The translations under genes and the position numbers were made by a program. The notes beneath the pieces were generated by a model that was not told where the DNA came from, searched no databases, and saw only the letters and a list, made by a program, of their open reading frames with translations. From Shewanella piezotolerans WP3 (lineage in GTDB: Bacteria > Pseudomonadota > Gammaproteobacteria > Enterobacterales > Shewanellaceae), in NCBI RefSeq assembly GCF_000014885.1, contig NC_011566.1, positions 1,178,001 through 1,242,000 on the forward strand: a stretch of DNA of 64,000 nt, in the 5' to 3' direction. Shown piece after piece: positions 24,977 through 33,758 of this stretch; position 1 is the first letter of the stretch; the number at the start of each line of letters is the position of its first letter.

Positions 24977-25765
24977 ATGATATTTATCAGCTCAGTACTG
25001 CTGTTATCGGGCTGCGCGACTCACCAATCCCCCACAGGCCGTGGCCAAACCTTACTGTTTTCATCACAAGAGATGTCGAAATTGGGCGATGCTTCATTTG
25101 CGCAATTGAAGCAGCAAGAGAAGGTCAGTCAAAACAAAGCAACGAACAACTATGTCAGCTGTGTCGCGGATAGGGTAACCGCAGCATTACCTGATCAAAG
25201 CTTACCGTGGCAAGTGGTGGTATTTGAATCTGAACAAGTCAATGCTTTTGCGCTGCCTGGTGGCCATATAGGTGTATACACTGGCCTGCTAGATGTCGCG
25301 GTCAATTCAGATCAGTTAGCAACAGTTATCGGCCATGAAGTGGCCCACGTTTTGGCAAATCACAGTAATGAGCAAGTGTCGCGCGCGCAGTTAACAGGTG
25401 CAGGCATGCAGCTCGCTGATGTGGCGTTAGGTGCTGGAGGCATTGAAGATAAAAGTATCTATATGGCTGCGCTCGGACTCGGAGTACAGGTCGGTTACAT
25501 TTTACCTTATGGTCGCGACCAAGAATCTGAAGCCGACATTATCGGGGTAGAGCTAATGGCCAAGGCGGGCTTTAACCCAGCACAAAGCATTGAGCTGTGG
25601 AAAAATATGTCTAAAGCTGGCGGAGAACAGGGGCCTGAACTGCTATCGACCCACCCATCACATGGCCAACGCATTGCACAGCTACAACAGATGCAAGCCA
25701 AAGCTCAGCCGCTTTATGAAGTTAATCGTGTTAGCGTGAAAAATACTTGTCAAAGGCCAAATTAG
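24977..25765 (+). CDS. M48-family metalloprotease lipoprotein (LoiP/BepA-like)
   Basis: A 262-residue zinc protease, probably anchored to the inner face of the outer membrane. A lipobox LLLSGC places the lipidated Cys at residue 13. HEVAH (about residue 120) is the zinc-binding motif and ESEAD (about 180) supplies the third ligand. Family members such as E. coli LoiP and BepA degrade misfolded outer-membrane proteins. The signal peptide is oddly short (MIFISSVLLLSGC) and lacks a Lys or Arg. An ATG at 24963 would give MIKGL before it if one more A were present in the run at 24968-24970, so a one-base deletion at the start is possible. The gene stands alone between dnaJ and an FKBP gene. Confidence 0.9.
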   Translation: MIFISSVLLLSGCATHQSPTGRGQTLLFSSQEMSKLGDASFAQLKQQEKVSQNKATNNYVSCVADRVTAALPDQSLPWQVVVFESEQVNAFALPGGHIGVYTGLLDVAVNSDQLATVIGHEVAHVLANHSNEQVSRAQLTGAGMQLADVALGAGGIEDKSIYMAALGLGVQVGYILPYGRDQESEADIIGVELMAKAGFNPAQSIELWKNMSKAGGEQGPELLSTHPSHGQRIAQLQQMQAKAQPLYEVNRVSVKNTCQRPN

Positions 25766-25846
25766 CCGCCCTTTTTAGGGGAATATCACAGAAAATGTGC
25801 TAAACTGGCGCGCGAAAATTCATGAATCATTGAGAGTAAAATCATT

Positions 25847-26464
25847 ATGTCTGATAAGTTCAGTACAATTGAAGAGCAAGCAAGTTACGGTGTTGGTCGT
25901 CAACTAGGTGAGCAACTAGCTGCTAACTCGTTTGAAGGTATCGATATTTCTGCCGTTCAATTGGGTCTATCTGACGCTTTCGAAGGTAAAGAAAGTGTAG
26001 TGGCTATGCAAGATATGCAATCGCATTCACTGAAATCAGCCAACGTATCCAGAAAGTGCAAGAAGAAGCTGCCGCAGCTGCATCAGAAGTTGGCGATAAG
26101 TTCCTTGGCTGACAACGGCGCACGTGAAGGCGTTGTTACTTTGGAGTCTGGTCTTCAATACGAAATCATTACCGAAGGTAATGGTGAAAAGCCAAGCGCT
26201 GATTCTACTGTACGTACTCATTACCACGGTACATTCATCTCTGGTGATGTATTTGATAGCTCTGTTGCTCGTGGCGAGCCTGCTGAATTCCCAGTTAACG
26301 GCGTTATCGCTGGCTGGACTGAAGCACTACAGCTAATGCCTGTTGGTTCTAAGTGGAAGCTTTGCGTACCACAGCACTTAGCATACGGTGAGCGTGGCGC
26401 TGGCGCTGCAATCCCACCATATTCAACTTTAGTATTCGAAGTTGAATTGTTAGAGATTATCTAA
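25847..26464 (+). CDS. fklB: FKBP-type peptidyl-prolyl isomerase (FklB-like) with a locally shifted frame
   Basis: A 205-residue cis-trans prolyl isomerase with an N-terminal dimerisation region and a C-terminal FKBP domain (about residues 105-205: VRTHYHGTFISGDVFDSS, GWTEALQLMPVGSKW, HLAYGERGAGAAIPP). Residues 59-87 (26021-26107) read as a basic sequence unlike the family. In the +2 frame the same DNA reads AFTEISQRIQKVQEEAAAAA followed by SEVGDKFL, the expected helix. One base is missing near 26018-26022 and one extra base lies near 26104-26108, so the frame is restored. Either the linker helix is scrambled or the source sequence has two errors. Strong terminator follows. Confidence 0.92.
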   Translation: MSDKFSTIEEQASYGVGRQLGEQLAANSFEGIDISAVQLGLSDAFEGKESVVAMQDMQSHSLKSANVSRKCKKKLPQLHQKLAISSLADNGAREGVVTLESGLQYEIITEGNGEKPSADSTVRTHYHGTFISGDVFDSSVARGEPAEFPVNGVIAGWTEALQLMPVGSKWKLCVPQHLAYGERGAGAAIPPYSTLVFEVELLEII

Positions 26465-26474
26465 GTTAGCCAAT

Positions 26475-26504
26475 AAGCCTAAGTTAATACTTAGGCTTTT
26501 TTTT
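26475..26504 (+). terminator. Terminator after the FKBP gene
   Basis: AAGCCTAAG/CTTAGGCTT (26475-26483 with 26490-26498), then T-run. Confidence 0.92.
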
Positions 26505-26528
26505 GACAATTAGTTAGGGAGTAGCGAG

Positions 26529-27344
26529 ATGACTGAAAGAGTAAGAGTGGCGATTACCGGCGGCAGTGGCCGTATGGGACGAACTCTTATTGAAGCGGCT
26601 AAACAAAATGATGCTATTTTGTTAGGCGCTGCGATTGAGCGTGCGGGTTCAACGTTAATGGGAGTTGACGCTGGCGAGCTTGCGGGTGTGGGCGCAATGA
26701 ATGTTGCGATTACCGATTCACTAGATAAGGCCGTTGATGATTTTGATGTACTCATTGACTTTACCTCGCCTGAAGCTAGCGTGATCCATACCGATTGGTG
26801 TGCTAAACATGGTAAAGCCATTGTGATTGGTACAACTGGTTTCAATCATGCTCAAAAAGAGCAGATTTCAGCATACTCAGAACAAGTCCCCATTGTCATG
26901 GCACCTAATATGGCTGTCGGCGTAAATCTAATGTGGAAACTGCTAGAGGTTGCGGCTGAAGTGATGGGTCATTACAGCGATATTGAGATCATTGAAGGGC
27001 ATCATAGATATAAGAAAGATGCACCGTCTGGCACAGCACTTAAAATGGGTGAAGTGATCGCAGAAACCTTAGGTCGTGATCTTGAAAAATGTGCTGTTTA
27101 TGGTCGTGAAGGTATTACCGGAGAGCGTGATAGGGAAACCATAGGTTTTGCTACTGTTCGTGCTGGCGATATTGTTGGTGAGCATACCGCACTGTTTGCT
27201 GATATTGGTGAGCGACTCGAGATCACCCATAAAGCATCGAGCCGTATGACTTTTGCTAATGGTGCTATGCGTGCCGCCTCCTGGCTCAGCGCTCAAGGTT
27301 CTGGTCTGTATGATATGCAGCAAGTCCTTGGCTTAAAAGAATAA
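26529..27344 (+). CDS. dapB: 4-hydroxy-tetrahydrodipicolinate reductase
   Basis: A 271-residue cytoplasmic NAD(P)H-dependent enzyme of the lysine and meso-diaminopimelate pathway, needed for peptidoglycan. The Rossmann motif is VAITGGSGRMGRTL at the N-terminus. The catalytic and substrate-binding segment EGHHRYKKDAPSGTALKMGE is present (about residues 156-176), with GTTGF and APNMAVGVN in between. Length matches E. coli DapB (273). A ribosome binding site (GGGAG) precedes the ATG. It is followed by its own strong terminator before carA, although the two genes are commonly neighbours in gammaproteobacteria. Confidence 0.98.
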   Translation: MTERVRVAITGGSGRMGRTLIEAAKQNDAILLGAAIERAGSTLMGVDAGELAGVGAMNVAITDSLDKAVDDFDVLIDFTSPEASVIHTDWCAKHGKAIVIGTTGFNHAQKEQISAYSEQVPIVMAPNMAVGVNLMWKLLEVAAEVMGHYSDIEIIEGHHRYKKDAPSGTALKMGEVIAETLGRDLEKCAVYGREGITGERDRETIGFATVRAGDIVGEHTALFADIGERLEITHKASSRMTFANGAMRAASWLSAQGSGLYDMQQVLGLKE

Positions 27345-27349
27345 ATATT

Positions 27350-27376
27350 AAAAACCGCTATTAGCGGTTTTTTTAT
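27350..27376 (+). terminator. Terminator between dapB and carA
   Basis: AAAAACCGCT/AGCGGTTTTT, loop ATT, tail T7. Confidence 0.9.
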
Positions 27377-27546
27377 GTGAGAACAGTTATTTTTTTTAAA
27401 AGTACAGTTCCACTATAGACGAGTACCTATTTTACGTATAAAATCGGCGGAATTTGTCAAAATTTCGTATTTTAGCGAAAGTTGGTATTTTAAAAAAACA
27501 CAAAAAACATTGTATTTCAATGGCTTGGCTCTTTCCGGAGGTCGCG

Positions 27547-28692
27547 TTGACAAAGTCTGCCTTACTCGTACTTGAAGATGGAACCGTTTTTTCTGGCACT
27601 GCAATTGGTGCTGAAGGGATGTCTGTTGGTGAAGTGGTATTTAACACTTCAATGACTGGTTACCAAGAAATTTTGACTGATCCATCATATGCTCGTCAAA
27701 TGGTAACTCTCACTTATCCACATATTGGTAATACTGGCACTAATGAAGAAGACACTGAATCGTCGTCTGTTCATGCTTGTGGCCTTATTATTCGAGACTT
27801 GCCTCTTATCGCAAGTAACTTCCGAAATCAGCAATCTTTAAGTGAATACTTAGAGGCCAACAACGTTGTTGGTATCGCGGATATTGATACCCGTAAATTG
27901 ACTCGTATTTTACGAGAAAAAGGCGCCCAAGCAGGATGTATTCTGGTGGGTGATCTTGATGAAGCCAAAGCGCTAGCAGCAGCTAAAGCGTTCCCTGGTT
28001 TAAAAGGCATGGATTTAGCCAAAGAAGTGACAACTACTGACGCCTATCAATGGCGTAGTGGTAGCTGGCGTCTTGTTGGCGGTTTACCGTCAGATAAGGC
28101 TGAAGCTGAGCTTAAATATAAAGTCGTTGCTTATGATTATGGTGTAAAGCGTAATATTTTACGCATGCTTGTTGACCGTGGTTGTGATGTCACCGTGGTG
28201 CCTGCACAAACCCCTGCATCAGAAGTATTAGCGATGAACCCAGATGGGGTTTTCCTATCAAACGGTCCTGGTGACCCAGAGCCTTGTGATTATGCGATTG
28301 CTGCGATTCAAGAGATTTTGAAGACGGATATTCCAGTCTTTGGTATTTGCCTTGGCCATCAGTTATTAGCATTAGCCTCTGGCGCTAAAACCTTAAAAAT
28401 GAAATTTGGTCATCACGGTGCAAACCACCCAGTGAGCAATATCGAGCAAGGTAACGTAATGATCACCAGTCAAAACCACGGTTTTGCTGCAGATGAATCA
28501 ACGCTACCAGCCAATATTAAAGTGACCCATAAGTCACTCTTTGATGGTTCTTTGCAAGGTATTCACTTAACTGACAAGCCTGCGTTTAGCTTCCAGGGAC
28601 ACCCTGAAGCGAGCCCTGGGCCACACGATGCTGCGCCGCTGTTTAATCACTTCATCGATTTGATTGAACTGTATCGTCAGAATGCCAAGTAG
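27547..28692 (+). CDS. carA: Carbamoyl-phosphate synthase, small (glutaminase) subunit
   Basis: A 381-residue subunit that hydrolyses glutamine and passes ammonia to CarB for carbamoyl phosphate (arginine and pyrimidine synthesis). The C-terminal class I glutamine amidotransferase domain has the catalytic Cys in VFGICLGHQLLALA and the His/Glu pair in FQGHPEASPGP. I start at the TTG at 27547, which has a strong ribosome binding site (CCGGAGG, 27535-27541) and aligns with E. coli CarA (KSALLVLEDGT near the N-terminus). The frame extends 31 codons upstream in AT-rich promoter DNA without family match. carB follows after 28 bp, so the two are co-transcribed. Confidence 0.97.
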   Translation: MTKSALLVLEDGTVFSGTAIGAEGMSVGEVVFNTSMTGYQEILTDPSYARQMVTLTYPHIGNTGTNEEDTESSSVHACGLIIRDLPLIASNFRNQQSLSEYLEANNVVGIADIDTRKLTRILREKGAQAGCILVGDLDEAKALAAAKAFPGLKGMDLAKEVTTTDAYQWRSGSWRLVGGLPSDKAEAELKYKVVAYDYGVKRNILRMLVDRGCDVTVVPAQTPASEVLAMNPDGVFLSNGPGDPEPCDYAIAAIQEILKTDIPVFGICLGHQLLALASGAKTLKMKFGHHGANHPVSNIEQGNVMITSQNHGFAADESTLPANIKVTHKSLFDGSLQGIHLTDKPAFSFQGHPEASPGPHDAAPLFNHFIDLIELYRQNAK

Positions 28693-28720
28693 TAAATTCA
28701 TCCGGGAGAAGATTTAAGCA

Positions 28721-31700
28721 ATGCCAAAACGTACCGATATAAAGAGTATTCTTATCCTAGGTGCTGGACCAATTGTTATTGGTCAAGCCTGTGAGTTTGA
28801 CTACTCAGGCGCTCAAGCCTGTAAAGCCCTACGCGAAGAAGGTTACCGAGTTATACTTGTTAACTCTAACCCTGCAACCATTATGACTGATCCAGAGATG
28901 GCCGATGCAACCTATATCGAGCCTATTCACTGGGAAGTTGTACGCAACATTATTGCTAAAGAGCGCCCTGACGCGATCTTACCGACAATGGGCGGCCAGA
29001 CTGCACTTAACTGTGCGTTAGAGCTAGAAAGCCGTGGCGTACTAAAAGAGTTTAATGTCGATATGATTGGCGCAACTGCCGATGCAATCGATAAAGCCGA
29101 AGACCGTAGCCGTTTTGACAAAGCAATGAAGTCAATTGGTCTTGAGTGTCCTCGCGCTGGTATCGCTCATAACATGGATGAAGCACGTGCTGTTTTAGCT
29201 GAAGTTGGCTACCCATGTATTATTCGCCCATCATTTACCATGGGCGGTAGTGGTGGCGGTATCGCATATAACAAAGAAGAGTTTGAGGATATCTGTTCTC
29301 AAGGTCTTGAACTTTCGCCTACCAGCGAGCTGCTTATCGACGAATCTTTGATTGGTTGGAAAGAGTACGAGATGGAAGTGGTCCGTGACTGTAACGATAA
29401 CTGTATTATCGTTTGTGCAATCGAAAACTTCGATCCAATGGGCGTGCACACGGGTGATTCTATTACCGTGGCTCCTGCACAAACATTGACGGATAAAGAG
29501 TACCAACTGATGCGTAATGCATCACTTGCAGTACTGCGCGAAATCGGTGTTGAAACCGGTGGTTCAAACGTACAGTTTGGTATCAACCCGAAAGATGGCC
29601 GTATGGTTATCATCGAGATGAACCCACGTGTATCTCGCTCATCTGCGTTAGCCTCTAAAGCAACCGGCTTCCCAATCGCTAAGATTGCAGCCAAGCTTGC
29701 GGTTGGCTTCACCCTTGATGAGTTAAGCAACGATATTACTGGTGGTGCTACACCTGCATCATTTGAGCCAGCAATTGATTATGTTGTGACTAAGATCCCT
29801 CGTTTTAACTTTGAAAAGTTTGCCGGTTCAAATGACCGTCTCACCACGCAGATGAAATCTGTGGGTGAAGTCATGGCGATTGGTCGTACTTTCCAAGAGT
29901 CACTGCAAAAAGCGCTGCGCGGTCTTGAAGTTGGTAAGAAGGGGCTTTGCCCAGAAATCGATATCACCGAAACCGATGCTATGTCACGTATTCGCCATGA
30001 GCTTAAAGAGCCTGGCGCTGAGCGAATTTGGTATATCGCAGATGCATTCCGTAGCGGTTTGTCGGTGGATGATATTTTTGCGCTGACCAATATCGACCCT
30101 TGGTTCCTTGTGCAGCTTGAAGACTTGCTGAAGAGCGAAGCTCAAGTGGCTGAAGCCGGTCTTGCTGGTTTGAATGCGGACGTATTACGTAAACTTAAGC
30201 GTAAAGGTTTTGCTGATTCACGTTTAGCAATATTGGCGGGTGTAAGCGAATCGGAGGTGCGTAAACTACGTACCCGTTTCGAAATACACCCAGTATACAA
30301 GCGCGTAGATACTTGTGCGGCTGAGTTCTCAACTGATACTGCTTACATGTACTCTACTTATGAAGAAGAGTGTGAAGCGAACCCATCAGACCGTGACAAA
30401 ATCATGGTACTGGGCGGCGGGCCAAACAGGATTGGCCAAGGTATCGAGTTCGATTACTGTTGTGTTCACGCGGCATTAGCGCTACGTGAAGACGGCTTTG
30501 AAACCATCATGGTTAACTGTAACCCTGAAACTGTTTCAACCGATTATGATACTTCAGACCGTCTGTACTTTGAGTCAATCACCTTTGAAGACGTGCTTGA
30601 AATTGTCCGTATCGAGAAGCCAAAAGGCGTTATCGTGCAGTACGGTGGTCAAACACCACTTAAACTTGCACGTGACTTAGAAGCTGCTGGCGTACCGATT
30701 ATTGGTACTAGCCCTGATGCGATTGACCGCGCTGAAGATCGCGAGCGTTTCCAGCAAGCGATTGAGCGTTTAGGCATGAAGCAGCCAGAAAACGATACTG
30801 TGACAACGGTTGAAGGTGCGGTTATCTCTGCTGAGCGTATTGGTTATCCGCTAGTTGTTCGCCCATCTTATGTATTAGGTGGCCGCGCAATGGAGATCGT
30901 CTATGACGAGCAAGACTTACGTCGCTACTTTAATGAAGCGGTAAGTGTATCGAATGCCTCTCCTGTATTGCTTGACCGTTTCCTTGATAATGCCATCGAA
31001 ATTGATATCGATGCAGTATGTGACGGTGAAACCGTCGTGATTGGTTCTATCATGGAGCATATCGAGCAAGCGGGCGTTCACTCTGGTGACTCTGGTTGTT
31101 CACTACCGCCATATAGCTTAAGCCAAGATATTCAAGATCGCATGCGTGAGCAAGTGGGCAAGCTTGCAATGGAGCTCGGTGTTATTGGTCTAATGAACGT
31201 ACAGTTTGCGGTGAAGGATAACGAGATCTACATGATTGAAGTTAACCCTCGAGCAGCCCGTACAGTGCCATTTGTATCGAAAGCAACAGGTGTACCGTTA
31301 GCTAAGATTGCAGCTCGAGTGATGGCTGGTCAAAGCCTTAAATCACAGAACTTCACACAGGAAGTTATTCCGCCATTCTACTCTGTAAAAGAAGTCGTAT
31401 TGCCGTTTAACAAGTTCCCAGGTGTTGATCCACTGCTTGGCCCAGAAATGCGCTCAACCGGTGAAGTGATGGGCGTTGGTGATACGTTTGCTGAGGCTTA
31501 TGCTAAAGCGCAGTTAGGTGCAACATCTGAAGTGCCTAAGTCTGGACGCGCACTTTTATCTGTGCGTAACAGTGATAAAGCGCGAGTTGCAGATTTGGCG
31601 GCTAAGTTGATTGAACTTGGTTACGAAATCGATGCGACACATGGCACCGCTGTTATTTTAGGTGAAGCGGGGATTAATCCTCGTCTAGTCAATAAGGTAC

Positions 31701-31942
31701 ACGAAGGTCGTCCTCATATTCTTGACCGCATTAAGAATGATGAGTACACCTACATAGTGAACACCACTGAAGGTCGTAAGGCGATTGAAGATTCACGTCA
31801 ACTTCGCCGCGGTGCACTGCGTTATAAGGTGAACTACACCACGACATTGAACGCTGCTTTTGCAACATGCATGGCGCATGCTGCAGATGACCGTTCAAAT
31901 GTAAGCTCAGTACAAGAGCTTCATAAACGCATTACTAAGTAA
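28721..31942 (+). CDS. carB: Carbamoyl-phosphate synthase, large subunit
   Basis: A 1073-residue synthetase that makes carbamoyl phosphate from bicarbonate, ammonia and two ATP. It is an internal duplication. The first half opens with LGAGPIVIGQACEFDYSGAQ and has its ATP-grasp domain at about residues 130-340; the second half opens with LGGGPNRIGQGIEFDYC, with its ATP-grasp domain at about 675-870. The C-terminal regulatory domain (from about 935) binds UMP, ornithine or IMP in E. coli. Length equals the E. coli enzyme (1073). A terminator follows, closing the carAB operon. Confidence 0.99.
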   Translation: MPKRTDIKSILILGAGPIVIGQACEFDYSGAQACKALREEGYRVILVNSNPATIMTDPEMADATYIEPIHWEVVRNIIAKERPDAILPTMGGQTALNCALELESRGVLKEFNVDMIGATADAIDKAEDRSRFDKAMKSIGLECPRAGIAHNMDEARAVLAEVGYPCIIRPSFTMGGSGGGIAYNKEEFEDICSQGLELSPTSELLIDESLIGWKEYEMEVVRDCNDNCIIVCAIENFDPMGVHTGDSITVAPAQTLTDKEYQLMRNASLAVLREIGVETGGSNVQFGINPKDGRMVIIEMNPRVSRSSALASKATGFPIAKIAAKLAVGFTLDELSNDITGGATPASFEPAIDYVVTKIPRFNFEKFAGSNDRLTTQMKSVGEVMAIGRTFQESLQKALRGLEVGKKGLCPEIDITETDAMSRIRHELKEPGAERIWYIADAFRSGLSVDDIFALTNIDPWFLVQLEDLLKSEAQVAEAGLAGLNADVLRKLKRKGFADSRLAILAGVSESEVRKLRTRFEIHPVYKRVDTCAAEFSTDTAYMYSTYEEECEANPSDRDKIMVLGGGPNRIGQGIEFDYCCVHAALALREDGFETIMVNCNPETVSTDYDTSDRLYFESITFEDVLEIVRIEKPKGVIVQYGGQTPLKLARDLEAAGVPIIGTSPDAIDRAEDRERFQQAIERLGMKQPENDTVTTVEGAVISAERIGYPLVVRPSYVLGGRAMEIVYDEQDLRRYFNEAVSVSNASPVLLDRFLDNAIEIDIDAVCDGETVVIGSIMEHIEQAGVHSGDSGCSLPPYSLSQDIQDRMREQVGKLAMELGVIGLMNVQFAVKDNEIYMIEVNPRAARTVPFVSKATGVPLAKIAARVMAGQSLKSQNFTQEVIPPFYSVKEVVLPFNKFPGVDPLLGPEMRSTGEVMGVGDTFAEAYAKAQLGATSEVPKSGRALLSVRNSDKARVADLAAKLIELGYEIDATHGTAVILGEAGINPRLVNKVHEGRPHILDRIKNDEYTYIVNTTEGRKAIEDSRQLRRGALRYKVNYTTTLNAAFATCMAHAADDRSNVSSVQELHKRITK

Positions 31943-31961
31943 CGCTTAGTGCTGTTTTGCT

Positions 31962-31990
31962 AAAAAGGCCGCATTGCGCGGCCTTTTTTT
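31962..31990 (+). terminator. Terminator of the carAB operon
   Basis: AAAAAGGCCGC/GCGGCCTTTTTT around 31967-31983, tail T7. Confidence 0.9.
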
Positions 31991-32276
31991 ATGCGTGCGT
32001 AATGTCCGTGGCAACGAGTTGAAACAAAGAGATGGGCTTTATAGCAGTAGCTGTTATTTGACTGCTAGAAATGGTTGCAGCGGTTCTCGATTAATGAAAA
32101 TTTATCTTACTTAGCTAGTAACTGTCGCCAAGGTTGAGTAAGCTCTATGCATTCCATAGGGTGCATGTTTCGCCCTTAGCGTTTACAATGACGCTATTCC
32201 ACTAGATTTTTAACCCCGTTGACATTTTCCTCGTCAGCGAGGGCTGCTTTTGTTTTAAAGGAGACGAAAGAAGATT
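31991..32276 (+). promoter_or_regulatory. Upstream region of greA with a leader hairpin
   Basis: No gene. TTGACA (32219-32224) could be a -35 element. A CCTCG/CGAGG hairpin (32230-32243) is followed by a T-rich stretch just before the greA ribosome binding site, reminiscent of the attenuated greA leader of E. coli (GraL). The resemblance is in layout only. Confidence 0.35.
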
Positions 32277-32753
32277 ATGAGCAAGGTTCCAATGACAATT
32301 ATCGGTGCTGAACAGCTTCGCAAAGAATTAGATATTTTGAAGTTTGAACGTCGCCCAGCAATTGCAGAGGCAATTGGTGAAGCTCGTGAACTAGGCGATT
32401 TGAAAGAGAACGCTGAATATCACGCCGCTCGAGAAGAGCAGGGGCTGTGTGAAGCTCGCGTGCGTGATATTGAAGGTAAGTTATCACATGCTCAAATTAT
32501 CGATGTGACGACGATGCCAAATACTGGCCGAGTTATTTTCGGCACAACAGTGACGATTTTAAACATCGATACTGATGAAGAAGTGACTTACCGTATCGTA
32601 GGCGAAGATGAAGCTAACGTGAAAGAGAACTTGCTTTCAGTCAGCTCGCCAATTGCTCGCGGTTTAGTCGGCAAAAGCGTTGATGATGAAATATCTATTA
32701 CCACGCCAGGTGGTACCAGTGATTTTGAAATCACTAAAGTAGAATATATCTAA
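32277..32753 (+). CDS. greA: Transcription elongation factor GreA
   Basis: A 158-residue factor that rescues backtracked RNA polymerase by stimulating transcript cleavage. The N-terminal coiled coil (residues 1-75) carries the tip motif with acidic residues (EARELGDLKENAEYHAAREEQ; Asp and Glu at the tip). The C-terminal FKBP-like domain holds YRIVGEDEAN and SPIARGLVGKSVDD. Length is identical to E. coli GreA. A strong ribosome binding site (AAAGGAG) precedes the ATG, and a terminator lies 25 bp downstream. Confidence 0.98.
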   Translation: MSKVPMTIIGAEQLRKELDILKFERRPAIAEAIGEARELGDLKENAEYHAAREEQGLCEARVRDIEGKLSHAQIIDVTTMPNTGRVIFGTTVTILNIDTDEEVTYRIVGEDEANVKENLLSVSSPIARGLVGKSVDDEISITTPGGTSDFEITKVEYI

Positions 32754-32774
32754 GTAAAAGGTATGATGAATCGT

Positions 32775-32800
32775 TAAGGCCGCTTTTGCGGCTTTTTCTT
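32775..32800 (+). terminator. Terminator after greA
   Basis: GGCCGC/GCGGC hairpin, loop TTTT, tail TTTTTCTT. Confidence 0.82.
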
Positions 32801-32895
32801 TATAATTAACCATCATAAGATGGAAATCAAAACTTTGAGTTGGCATCATAGTGTGTTTATATAAGCTTGAGTTAATTTAGTTGTAGGACAGTTTA

Positions 32896-33450
32896 GTGCG
32901 ATTATTTGCAATGGTTGGGTTCATGTTGTTGCTCATTGGGGGGCTTTTATTGTCACCTATGTCAGCAAGTGCGCCTGTACAAAACCAATATGAATGGCAA
33001 TCTTCAATCCAAGCCAACATAGAAGCATTCGCTGGTGCCTCCACAGGTGTCGACACAAAGAAAGTACTCGTTCAGGACTGGATGATTGATGACTCTTTTA
33101 GCCAGACTCTGTTACAACCTATTGATAAAGCCGCTATGCAAGCTAAGTTGCAAGGTAAATTAAAAGGTAACCATCTAACACACACTGAGCCCACCGGCTC
33201 AGAATATGCGCCGCTGGTATCGCAGCGTTTCATGAGTTTTGCACAACATGAGCGACTACACAGTCGACCTGACTATCAATTCGCATTTGAGTTTACTTCT
33301 CCACCAGTACCGTCTTTAACTGTTGGATACCGCATGGACTCCACCCCAGCTGTCGATTGGCAATTACATGTTGGCGGTTCTTCTTTCAGACTTTCCGCAT
33401 GGAAAGAGTCTAATCTTTTATATCGTTTATCTCATACACGCTCCGCTTAG
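32896..33450 (+). CDS. Hypothetical exported protein
   Basis: I do not recognise this 184-residue protein. It begins with GTG (ribosome binding site AGGA, 8 bp upstream) and has an N-terminal hydrophobic segment FAMVGFMLLLIGGLLLSP followed by MSASAPV, which could be a cleaved signal peptide or an uncleaved anchor. The rest is hydrophilic and looks periplasmic, with SPPVPSLTVGYRMDSTPAVD near residue 140 and a basic C-terminus. No enzyme motif is visible. It lies between greA and a secD-secF pair on the same strand but is separated from secD by about 310 bp, so operon membership is doubtful. Confidence 0.6.
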   Translation: MRLFAMVGFMLLLIGGLLLSPMSASAPVQNQYEWQSSIQANIEAFAGASTGVDTKKVLVQDWMIDDSFSQTLLQPIDKAAMQAKLQGKLKGNHLTHTEPTGSEYAPLVSQRFMSFAQHERLHSRPDYQFAFEFTSPPVPSLTVGYRMDSTPAVDWQLHVGGSSFRLSAWKESNLLYRLSHTRSA

Positions 33451-33758
33451 CTAACTACCCATAAGCCGTTTCAGGCTTCTCTATCAAGAAAAGTTCATCT
33501 CTATTGTCAGAAACCCTTGTTTCAGACATTGGTTAGTACTTGTATTTTCAAGCTTACGCGTTGAATCAAGTGCCTTTGAATCTGTTGTGACGCTTAACAG
33601 CCTTTATAGATGACTCAATTGAGTCATTAGAGGCGAAGTGTTGCTCTTGATAGTTGTTACTGCCGCATCTCTTAATTGAATTCAATATCTTAATAAGATT
33701 CTGAGTGAGTGCTGCAGTTCGTTTTCGCGTTTTTAGTGAATACAAAGAGCAAAACAGT
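33451..33758. other. Intergenic region upstream of secD
   Basis: No gene found. A short AAGCC/GGCTT hairpin near 33461-33479 may act as a weak terminator; the remainder is presumably the secD promoter region. Confidence 0.4.

Noticed and set aside
27454..27546. Upstream extension of carA
   Set aside because: Lys/His-rich translation of AT-rich promoter DNA; the TTG at 27547 has a strong ribosome binding site and gives the family length.
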